From assembly GCA_937891735.1 (NCBI GenBank), contig CALAGR010000196.1, positions 1 through 34,630 on the forward strand: a DNA stretch of 34,630 bases. Direction: 5' to 3'. Numbering within the stretch: the first letter of the stretch is position 1; the number at the start of each line of letters is the position of its first letter. Shown here piece after piece: positions 18,066-24,776 of the stretch. The DNA comes from an uncultured Pseudomonadota bacterium. GTDB lineage: Bacteria; Myxococcota_A; UBA796; UBA9615. The position numbers and the translations under genes were made by a program. The notes below the pieces were generated by a model, which saw nothing but the letters and a program-made list of their open reading frames with translations, had not been told where the DNA came from and did not search any database.

Positions 18066-19334
18066 ATGCGGCCCTCCCTGACGCTCCTGCTTGCGACGAC
18101 CCTGTCCGGGTGCTGCGTGCCGATGCCGAGCACCCCGGCCCCCGGGACGACGGCCCCGACTCCTCCTGCGCCCGGGCCCCCCGACCGGCCCCCGCCCGCG
18201 CCGGGTGTGGCCCCGGTCCGGGGTGGGGCGCCGGCGCCCGCGTCCCCTGCGCGGTCCTCGGCCCTCATGGACACGGGGATCGAGCGCCGCGCCGAGCAGA
18301 ACCTCGTGCCCCAGCTCGACGACGCCTGGGAGCTGTTCGGATCGATGAGCGACGCCGACCCGGCGGACGCGGTGTCCGGGGGACTGCTGCTCTGCGAGCT
18401 CCGCCTGCCGGGCACGAAGATGTTCCGCAGCCGCCCGGACATCCAGGGCCGCTTCGACATCGATGGCCAGCCCCGCGTGATCGCCAACGGTCACGACAAC
18501 CGGGACTCCGCCGTTCTCTCGGTGCCCATCAAGGGCCTGGCCAAGGGAGACACGATCAAGGTCACGGTGGTGGACCGCGATCTGTTCACCCGGGACGACC
18601 TGATCGACGCGGCCCAGACCGCCTGGCCGGGACACTTCCCGCTCCTGCTCACGGGCCTCGCCGACACCATGCACGGGACCTGCCGCCACCTGGACGCGAC
18701 CACCGTGAGTCGGCGACTCACGCCCGCGCTGGAGCGCGCTCGCACGGCGCTCACGCGGTGGGAGGCCCAGCTGGGCCGGGGCGTGGACCTCGGGGGTGCG
18801 GACCTGGGCTATCCGTGGGATCAGCATCGGGCGCTGGAGGCGGGCATCGACGGAGTGGCCGCCCTGGTGGGGTGGCGGCAGGCCGACGTGGCGTCGCTGC
18901 GGTCCTCCTTCGTCTCCGGCCGGGAGCGATGGGCCAGCCTCGCCGAGGTGGGGGCGGCCGACGCCTTGCGGGGCGCCACCGCGCCGGAGGGCACCGTCGC
19001 CCTGGGGGGCGTGACCCTGGGGCCTGTCAGCCGCCGCTGCGGAGCAGACGCGAAGGCCGTGATGGCGGCCGCGGCGCCGGACGTCGAGGCCCCGGCCTGC
19101 CTGATCGAGGTGATCGTCGCGGGTGCGGCCCCCGGGCTCGATCCCGGGAGCGCGCAGATCGACCTGCTCTACGCCGGGGGGCACACCGACCGCCCCGCGG
19201 TGCTGGCAGTGACCGCAGATCGGCTGCTGTTCAATCCGGCCGGGGGAGGGCGGTTCGGTGCCCCGTCGGCCGGGCTTCCCACCGCGCTGCGTCTGCGGGA
19301 TGGCCGCACCGCGCAGTTCCTGCGCCTGCCCTGA
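18066..19334 (+). CDS. Lipoprotein of unknown function with Pro-rich linker
   Basis: 422 residues from ATG 18066. A short signal ends in LSGC (Cys 16, followed by a second Cys). A 45-residue Pro/Ala/Gly linker leads to the mature domain. A segment around 125-185 (RFDIDGQPRVIANGHDN, then GDTIKVTVVDRDLFTRDDL) reads like a beta-sandwich with Asp-lined loops, weakly reminiscent of a C2-type calcium-binding fold. A helical middle (~205-300) and a second beta-rich part (~310-420) follow. I recognise no family. Its position between a metzincin lipoprotein and the TetR/U32 pair does not suggest a function. Confidence 0.75.
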   Translation: MRPSLTLLLATTLSGCCVPMPSTPAPGTTAPTPPAPGPPDRPPPAPGVAPVRGGAPAPASPARSSALMDTGIERRAEQNLVPQLDDAWELFGSMSDADPADAVSGGLLLCELRLPGTKMFRSRPDIQGRFDIDGQPRVIANGHDNRDSAVLSVPIKGLAKGDTIKVTVVDRDLFTRDDLIDAAQTAWPGHFPLLLTGLADTMHGTCRHLDATTVSRRLTPALERARTALTRWEAQLGRGVDLGGADLGYPWDQHRALEAGIDGVAALVGWRQADVASLRSSFVSGRERWASLAEVGAADALRGATAPEGTVALGGVTLGPVSRRCGADAKAVMAAAAPDVEAPACLIEVIVAGAAPGLDPGSAQIDLLYAGGHTDRPAVLAVTADRLLFNPAGGGRFGAPSAGLPTALRLRDGRTAQFLRLP

Positions 19335-19348
19335 ACGCGTTCTTGACG

Positions 19349-19365
19349 ACTGACCGCGGGTCAGT
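19349..19365. promoter_or_regulatory. Probable TetR operator
   Basis: A perfect 17-bp palindrome, ACTGACC-GCG-GGTCAGT, 25 nt upstream of the GTG start of a TetR-family gene. TTGAC immediately before it (19343-19347) could be a -35. TetR regulators commonly bind such palindromes and repress their own operons, so autoregulation of the TetR-U32 pair is the natural reading. Confidence 0.7.
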
Positions 19366-19390
19366 GATGTTGCGCGCGGCAGGAGGTCCG

Positions 19391-20038
19391 GTGGAACGAG
19401 CGCGCAGTCCAGAGGCCAAGGTGCGACGCCGTGAGGCGATCCTCGCGGCGGCCTCGCACCTGGTGCAGGAGGGTGGCTTCGAGCAGGTCACGATGCTGCG
19501 CGTGGCCCGGGCCGCCGGCATCGCCAAGGGCACGACGTACCTGTACTTCCGCACCAAGGAGGAGCTGCTCCTGGCGCTGCTGTCGGACGAATACGACAGC
19601 TGGTTCGAGGTGGTGCGTGCGGGCCTCGCCCAGCTGCCGCCCCACAGCGCCCCCGAGGTGGTGGCGGGCACCCTCGTGCAGGGCCTGCGGGGCCGCAAGC
19701 GGTTCCTGGCCCTGATGGAGAAGCTGCACGTCGTCTTCGAGCAGAACGTGGCTCACGACGCCGCGCTGGCCTTCAAGGCCCAGCTTCGGGACCAGATCCT
19801 GCAGACCGCCCAGACCCTGGCGGTGGCGGCCGGCACGAGCCCGGACGAGGCGGCGCGCCTCCTGCTGCGCATGCACGCCCTGGTGGTCGGGCTGCGGCAG
19901 ATGACGCGCCCATCGCCGGCGGTGCTGCGGGTCCTGGAGAGGGACGACATGGCGCCGATGCGCCTGGAGTTCCTGTCGGAGCTGGCGGCGGTGCTCGCCG
20001 ACCTGATTCGCGCCGCCCACGCCCGGGCGGCGGCCTGA
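19391..20038 (+). CDS. TetR/AcrR-family transcriptional regulator
   Basis: 215 residues from GTG 19391, chosen because AGGAGG precedes it by 4 nt; an ATG at 19367 is in frame but would sit directly on the operator. The N-terminal helix-turn-helix (~10-57) has the family pattern REAILAAASHLVQEGGFEQV, then VARAAGIAKGTTYLYF and a TKEELL helix. The C-terminal ~155 residues are an all-helical ligand-binding domain with no recognised effector specificity. Its TGA overlaps the ATG of the U32 gene (TGATG), so the two are translationally coupled, and the palindrome at 19349-19365 probably lets it control both. Confidence 0.93.
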   Translation: MERARSPEAKVRRREAILAAASHLVQEGGFEQVTMLRVARAAGIAKGTTYLYFRTKEELLLALLSDEYDSWFEVVRAGLAQLPPHSAPEVVAGTLVQGLRGRKRFLALMEKLHVVFEQNVAHDAALAFKAQLRDQILQTAQTLAVAAGTSPDEAARLLLRMHALVVGLRQMTRPSPAVLRVLERDDMAPMRLEFLSELAAVLADLIRAAHARAAA

Positions 20039-22596
20039 TGAGCCTGCGTCGGTCCACGCCCCCGGAGCTGCTGGCCCCCGCCGGAGGACACCCCCAGCTG
20101 CGGGCCGCCATCGAGGCCGGCGCCGACGCGGTGTACTTCGGGCTGACCCGCTTCAACGCCCGGGCCCGGGCCGCCAACTTCACCCCCGAGGAGCTGCCCG
20201 AGATCATGGGCCAGCTGCACGAGCGGGGGGTGCAGGGCTTCGTCACCCTCAACACCTTGCTGTACGACGCCGAGCTGGCCGACGCGGCGCGCTACATCGA
20301 GCTGGTCGCGAAGCATCGGGTGGACGCGATCATCGTGCAGGACCTGGGTCTCGCGGCGCTGGTGCAGGAGGTGGCGCCGGAGCTGCCCGTGCACGGCAGC
20401 ACCCAGATGACGGTCACCTCGGCGGAGTCGGCGCGGCTCGTGGGGCGGCTCGGCTGCGAGCGGGTGGTGCTGGCCCGTGAGCTCTCGCTCCGGGAGATCC
20501 GCGAGATCGCAGCGGTTACGGACCTGGAGCTCGAGGTGTTCGTGCACGGGGCGCTGTGCGTGTCGTACAGCGGCCAGTGCTTCTCGAGCGAGGCGTGGGG
20601 GGGGCGCAGCGCCAACCGGGGGCAATGCGCTCAGGCGTGCCGGCTTCCCTACGACATGATCGTGGACGGGGTGCACCAGCCCCTGGGGGACGTGCGCTAC
20701 CTGCTGTCGCCCCAGGATCTGGCCGGAGTGCACCTCGTGCCGGCGCTGATCGAGGCGGGGGTGGCGTGCCTCAAGATCGAGGGGCGCCTCAAGGGCCCCG
20801 AGTACGTGGCCGCCACCACCGGGGTCTATCGACGCGCCATCGACGCGGCGTGGGACGCGGTCGCGGTGCAGTTCCCCCCGGAGGACGCGCTCGCGCTGCA
20901 GCAGGTGTTCTCACGCGGGCTCACGCCGGGCTTCCTGGAGGGTCCGAAGCACCAGCGCCTGGTGGAGGGGCGGTCCCCCGGGCACCGGGGCGTGAGGGTG
21001 GGCACGGTGCTCTCGGTGGGCCGTGAGGTCACCGTGAGTCTGCTGGGGCCCGTCAAGGCGGGGGACGGGCTGGTGTTCGACGCGGGGCGTCCCGAAGCCA
21101 CGGAGGTGGGCGGGTCGGTGTACCAGGTCCACCAGGGAGGGGCGCTGGTGCAGCGGGAGGTGGACTCCGGTGAGGCCTCGCTGTGGTTCGGCCCCGGGGT
21201 GGACACGAGCGGCGTCCAGGTCGGCGACAGGGTGTGGCGCACCCGGGACCCCGCGCTGGAGCAGCGGCTCAAGACCGTGTGGGAGGGGGGCGTGCAGCGC
21301 CGCGTGCCGATCACGGCGCACGTCGCGGGCGGGCTTGGACAGCCCCTGTGTCTGACTCTCACGGATCCGTCCGGCCGCGCTGTGCAGATCGCTTCGGACC
21401 GGGTCCTGGAGCCAGCCCTCCGGGCCGCCCTCGACGCGGACGTGCTGGGAGCGGCCGTGGGGCGTCTGGGCTCCACCCCCTTCATGTTGCAGGACCTCAC
21501 CATCGACCTGGGAGAGCAGCCGGTCTTCCTCCCCGTGAGCGCTTTGAACCGCGTGCGCCGGGAGGCGGCGGAGGGGCTGCTGACGCTGCGTCGCACGCTG
21601 CGGGTCAGGGACGTGACGGAGCCCACCGTCACCGCGCCGTCCGCGGTGTCCCTGGTGGACCCGACGGTGTCCGACAAGGTGGTCCGGCCAGACCGTGAGC
21701 CTGGACTCACGCTGCTGTGCCGAAGCCCGGAGCAGGTGGCTGCGGCGCTGCAGATCGATGGAGTGCACGAGATCGCGGTGGACTTCCTGGAGGTCAAGGG
21801 CCTCGGGGAAGCCATCGCGTCGATCCAGGCGTCGGGTCGGCGGGCCGTGGCCGTGTCACCCCGGGTCCTCAAGCCCGCCGAGGAGCGCCTGCGGGCGTTC
21901 TTGATGAAGCTCGGGGCGGACGCGATCCTGGTGCGCAGCCTGGGCCTGCTGGAGAGCCTGCTGGCGCACCCCGACCTGTCGATGCCCGCGCTGTACGGCG
22001 ACTTCTCCTTGAACATCGCCAACCGGCGCACCCTGGATCTGCTGCTCGCAGCGGGACTCACGCGGGTCACTCCCGGCCACGATCTGAACGCGACGCAGCT
22101 GTGTGCCCTCGCGGAGGGCCCCGGCGCGGATCGGCTGGAGCTGATCCTGCACCACCACCTGCCGATCTTTCACACCGAGCACTGCGTCTTCGCCCGGTTC
22201 CTGTCCGACGGCGACGACCGCACCAACTGCGGCGCCCCGTGCGAGCGCCACGAGCTGCACCTGCGCAGCGCGGACGGGCACGACCACCTGGTGCGCGCCG
22301 ACATGGGCTGTCGCAACACGGTCTTCAACGCCCTGGCCCAGTCGGGGCTGCGCTCCATCGAGAGCTTCAAGGCGGCGGGGTACTCACGCTTCAGGATCGA
22401 GCTGGCGGATCACCGGCCCGAGGAGGTCGGGCCGCTGGTGGGGATCTACCAGCGGGCGCTGCAGGGGCGCACCCCGGGCCGTGAGGCGTGGCGTGAGTTG
22501 CAGGAGAGCAGCCGGTTCGGGCTCACGGTGGGCTCGCTGCGGGTCGTCGAAGAGCCCACCGGGGGCAAGACCCCGGGCTGGACGGCCCGCTACTGA
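20038..22596 (+). CDS. Peptidase-U32-family protein, RlhA-like, with two four-cysteine sites
   Basis: 852 residues from ATG 20038. The N-terminal U32 domain begins PELLAPAGGHPQLRAAIEAGADAVYFG (start PELLAPAGG) and includes GVQGFVTLNTLL and the FVHGALCVSYSGQC signature. Cysteines 174, 181, 197 and 201 match the conserved set that binds [4Fe-4S] in characterised U32 proteins. A DUF3656-like middle follows. The C-terminal ~300 residues hold a second half with HHLPIFHTEHC and cysteines 716, 731, 735 and 758, a second possible metal or Fe-S site. Despite the name, characterised U32 members (RlhA, TrhP, UbiU/UbiV) are RNA or ubiquinone hydroxylases. RlhA-like 23S rRNA hydroxylation is the closest guess. 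It is coupled to the TetR gene; the 3' end overlaps the convergent M23 gene by 7 nt. Confidence 0.88.
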   Translation: MSLRRSTPPELLAPAGGHPQLRAAIEAGADAVYFGLTRFNARARAANFTPEELPEIMGQLHERGVQGFVTLNTLLYDAELADAARYIELVAKHRVDAIIVQDLGLAALVQEVAPELPVHGSTQMTVTSAESARLVGRLGCERVVLARELSLREIREIAAVTDLELEVFVHGALCVSYSGQCFSSEAWGGRSANRGQCAQACRLPYDMIVDGVHQPLGDVRYLLSPQDLAGVHLVPALIEAGVACLKIEGRLKGPEYVAATTGVYRRAIDAAWDAVAVQFPPEDALALQQVFSRGLTPGFLEGPKHQRLVEGRSPGHRGVRVGTVLSVGREVTVSLLGPVKAGDGLVFDAGRPEATEVGGSVYQVHQGGALVQREVDSGEASLWFGPGVDTSGVQVGDRVWRTRDPALEQRLKTVWEGGVQRRVPITAHVAGGLGQPLCLTLTDPSGRAVQIASDRVLEPALRAALDADVLGAAVGRLGSTPFMLQDLTIDLGEQPVFLPVSALNRVRREAAEGLLTLRRTLRVRDVTEPTVTAPSAVSLVDPTVSDKVVRPDREPGLTLLCRSPEQVAAALQIDGVHEIAVDFLEVKGLGEAIASIQASGRRAVAVSPRVLKPAEERLRAFLMKLGADAILVRSLGLLESLLAHPDLSMPALYGDFSLNIANRRTLDLLLAAGLTRVTPGHDLNATQLCALAEGPGADRLELILHHHLPIFHTEHCVFARFLSDGDDRTNCGAPCERHELHLRSADGHDHLVRADMGCRNTVFNALAQSGLRSIESFKAAGYSRFRIELADHRPEEVGPLVGIYQRALQGRTPGREAWRELQESSRFGLTVGSLRVVEEPTGGKTPGWTARY

Positions 22597-23321
22597 CAGT
22601 CGCTGCCGGGCACGTCGAAGGGGCCGTCCTGCTCGGTCCACCACGACTCCGGCTGGGACTCGGGGCCCGCGTAGGGGTCGATGACCGGGCCCTCCTCGCC
22701 GAGGTCCACCTCGAAGTGCAGGTGGGGCATGGAGCTGTTGCCGCTGCTGCCGATGAGCGCCAGGAAGTCGCCGCACTCCACGGTCTCGCCGACCTCCACC
22801 TGCACCGAGTCGGTCATCAGGTGCCAGTACTTGGTCCGCACGCCGTCGGCGTGCTCGATGATCACGTGGTTGCCGATGATCGGATGGCCGTCGCAGGTCA
22901 CCGCGGTGCCCGAGATGTGGCAGCGGTCGTACTGGTCCTCTTCGATGGACACGACCGTTCCGGGGGCCGCGGCGATCACCTGGGCCGAGCCGTCGTCCAT
23001 CTGGGAGAAGGCACCCTGCAGGATGAAGTCGCTGCCGTCGTGCCCGTCGTAGCAGAACGGAAAGCCCACCCCGTCGTAGTTGGTGCAGTCGATGCCCAGG
23101 CCGCTGTCGTCGGTCTCGACGGGGTCGTGGTCCACGCCCACCACCAGGTTGATGAGCCAGGGCTCTGCCACGGGGAAGGCGAACAGCAGGCGCTCCGGCG
23201 GGGCCGGCGTGGTGCTGTCGTCGTCGTCGTCGTCGGTGGGCGGCGGATCCGAGGGGCACGCGGCGAGGAACGCCACCAGCGTGAGCAGCGTGAGCGTCAT
23301 CGCGCGGTGGGTGCACGGCAT
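22590..23321 (-). CDS. M23-family (LytM-like) peptidase lipoprotein
   Basis: 243 residues from ATG 23321. The signal ends FLAAC with the lipidated cysteine at 22, followed after 7 residues by six aspartates (GTC repeats on the plus strand, 23217-23234). The M23 metal site is complete: H94 and D98 in GHDGSD, H167, and the H200-x-H202 pair in PHLHFEV. Six further cysteines (79, 90, 134, 143, 183 and 242) suggest disulfides. M23 enzymes are glycyl or peptidoglycan-crosslink endopeptidases acting in the periplasm or on other cells; with all zinc ligands kept it should be active rather than a divisome-type activator. The N-terminal part of the M23 domain carries an insertion between the two ligand regions. 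A leaderless-type hexamer precedes the start. Confidence 0.88.
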   Translation of the reverse strand: MPCTHRAMTLTLLTLVAFLAACPSDPPPTDDDDDDSTTPAPPERLLFAFPVAEPWLINLVVGVDHDPVETDDSGLGIDCTNYDGVGFPFCYDGHDGSDFILQGAFSQMDDGSAQVIAAAPGTVVSIEEDQYDRCHISGTAVTCDGHPIIGNHVIIEHADGVRTKYWHLMTDSVQVEVGETVECGDFLALIGSSGNSSMPHLHFEVDLGEEGPVIDPYAGPESQPESWWTEQDGPFDVPGSDCQ

Positions 23322-23329
23322 GGCTCGGG

Positions 23330-23335
23330 ATGCTA
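23330..23335 (-). promoter_or_regulatory. Putative leaderless -10 hexamer, M23 lipoprotein
   Basis: TAGCAT on the minus strand, 8 nt before ATG 23321, with no Shine-Dalgarno. Confidence 0.45.
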
Positions 23336-23366
23336 CCAGCCCGTGGGCCCCCGGCGCCTCGTCTGA

Positions 23367-23768
23367 TCAGTCCGCGTCAGGCTCGCCGCCAGGCGGCGGC
23401 TCCCACAGCTCGATGCGGTTGCCCTGGGGATCGGTGACCCAGCCGAACTTGCCGTACTCGCTCTCATCCACCCGGTCCTGGACGTCGGCGCCGGCGGCCC
23501 GGAGCTGGGCGAGCATCGCGTGCAGGTCGGCGACCCGGAAGTTCACCATCCACTGCTGGTCCGCGCGGCCGAAGTAGTCGCTGTCTGCGTCGAACGGGCT
23601 CCAGGTGGTGGACGCGTGCTCCGCCCCCTGCATGTCCGCCCAGCGGAAGTTGAAGCCCCCCCAGCTGGCCACGGGGATGCCGAGGGCGTCCCGATACCAG
23701 GCCAGGAGCGCGGCCTTGTCGCCACGGTTCTTGAAGAAGATGCCGCCGATGCCCTGAACCCGCTCCAT
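23367..23768 (-). CDS. VOC-superfamily (glyoxalase-fold) protein
   Basis: 133 residues from ATG 23768, with AGGGAG 6 nt upstream. It is one vicinal-oxygen-chelate domain: GIGGIFFKNRGDKAALLAWY at the start, MVNFRVADLHAMLAQLRAAG in the second half and the terminal TDPQGNRIELWEP typical of the fold. Members include glyoxalases, dioxygenases and antibiotic-binding proteins. The metal ligands expected for catalysis cannot be assigned without a structure comparison. It lies 47 nt downstream of the TorD-like gene on the same strand and may be read through from the sulfur operon, but a role there is not evident. Confidence 0.88.
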   Translation of the reverse strand: MERVQGIGGIFFKNRGDKAALLAWYRDALGIPVASWGGFNFRWADMQGAEHASTTWSPFDADSDYFGRADQQWMVNFRVADLHAMLAQLRAAGADVQDRVDESEYGKFGWVTDPQGNRIELWEPPPGGEPDAD

Positions 23769-23816
23769 GCCGACTCCCTGCTGTTGGTCCCGTGGCGCAC
23801 ACGATGCCAGGAACGC

Positions 23817-24776
23817 TCACTCCGGGTCGAGGAGGTCCGGTCGGGACAGGCGCAGGGCCCGCAGGGCACCCCGGGTGTGCGTGAGCCGGCGCAGCGCGCC
23901 CACCGTGAGCCCCTCGAGATCGATCCACGGGGCCCCCCGGAGGGCCGCCTCGGTGTGCTGCACGGTGCCCAGCAGCTGCTCGATGAGGGCCGGCCAGGTT
24001 TTGAACCGCGCAGCGGAGCGAAGCAGGGTGCCGAGCCGCTGGCGGCGCGGCCCGAAGCCCGCCGGGGTGTCCAGGGCCCTGCAGATGGTGGTGATGTGGC
24101 GGCTCGTGAGCAGCAGACCGCAGCGCGCCGGCGCCGCCAGGAACGAGGCGATCTCCCGGACGCCGGTGTCCAGCGCGGTCAGGTCCAGGTCCTGCGCGCC
24201 GGGCCCGTCGTCCGCCGGGAGCGGCAGGGGCACCCCGCTGGCCATCAGGGCCAGGCGGTGGTGCACGGTCAGCTCGCCGATCACGGTCGCGAGGGCTGCG
24301 CACCACCCGTCGTCCACGGCGATGACCCACTGGGGCAGCCAGCGCAACAGATCGTCGAGCACCTCCCCCTGCAGCTGCCTCATGCGCTCCGCCTGATCCC
24401 CGGCCTCATCCCCATGGGCGTCCGCCTCGGCGCCGCACAGCCACGCCAGGGCGTGCAGGTGCGCTCCCAGGTGGTCTGGCGCCGAGAGCCAGCGTTCCTC
24501 GGGCAGGCCCAGCCGTCGCCACAGGTCGGCGCACGCGGTGGCGGTGGCGCCGCCGACGCCGGGCTCGTCCTCCAGGAACACCCCCGCGTGGGGGAAGGCC
24601 CCCTGCTCGAACGCGGACAGGTGCTGCACCGCGAGGTCGTCCAGCGCCTGGGTGGTGACGAGCCGGGGGTCGATGGCCGCGGCGGCCACGAGCTCGGCCG
24701 TGAGTGGCCCCTGCAGGAGCTGTGCGAGGAGCCGGTAGCCGGCGGCCCGGGCCTCCGCAGCCTCGGTCGGGGTCAT
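23817..24776 (-). CDS. TorD-family molybdoenzyme chaperone
   Basis: 319 residues from ATG 24776. All-helical, with the TorD/DmsD-type region around 40-190: LSAFEQGAFPHAGVFLEDEP, a WLSAPDHLGAHLHALAWL helix, then LRWLPQWVIAV. TorD proteins bind a molybdoenzyme apoprotein, help insert the molybdopterin cofactor and can delay export. It is longer than the usual ~200 residues; the C-terminal ~120 residues are unassigned. The ATG overlaps the stop of the molybdopterin subunit gene (4-nt ATGA), so it is almost certainly dedicated to that enzyme and is made from the same message. Confidence 0.85.
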   Translation of the reverse strand: MTPTEAAEARAAGYRLLAQLLQGPLTAELVAAAAIDPRLVTTQALDDLAVQHLSAFEQGAFPHAGVFLEDEPGVGGATATACADLWRRLGLPEERWLSAPDHLGAHLHALAWLCGAEADAHGDEAGDQAERMRQLQGEVLDDLLRWLPQWVIAVDDGWCAALATVIGELTVHHRLALMASGVPLPLPADDGPGAQDLDLTALDTGVREIASFLAAPARCGLLLTSRHITTICRALDTPAGFGPRRQRLGTLLRSAARFKTWPALIEQLLGTVQHTEAALRGAPWIDLEGLTVGALRRLTHTRGALRALRLSRPDLLDPE

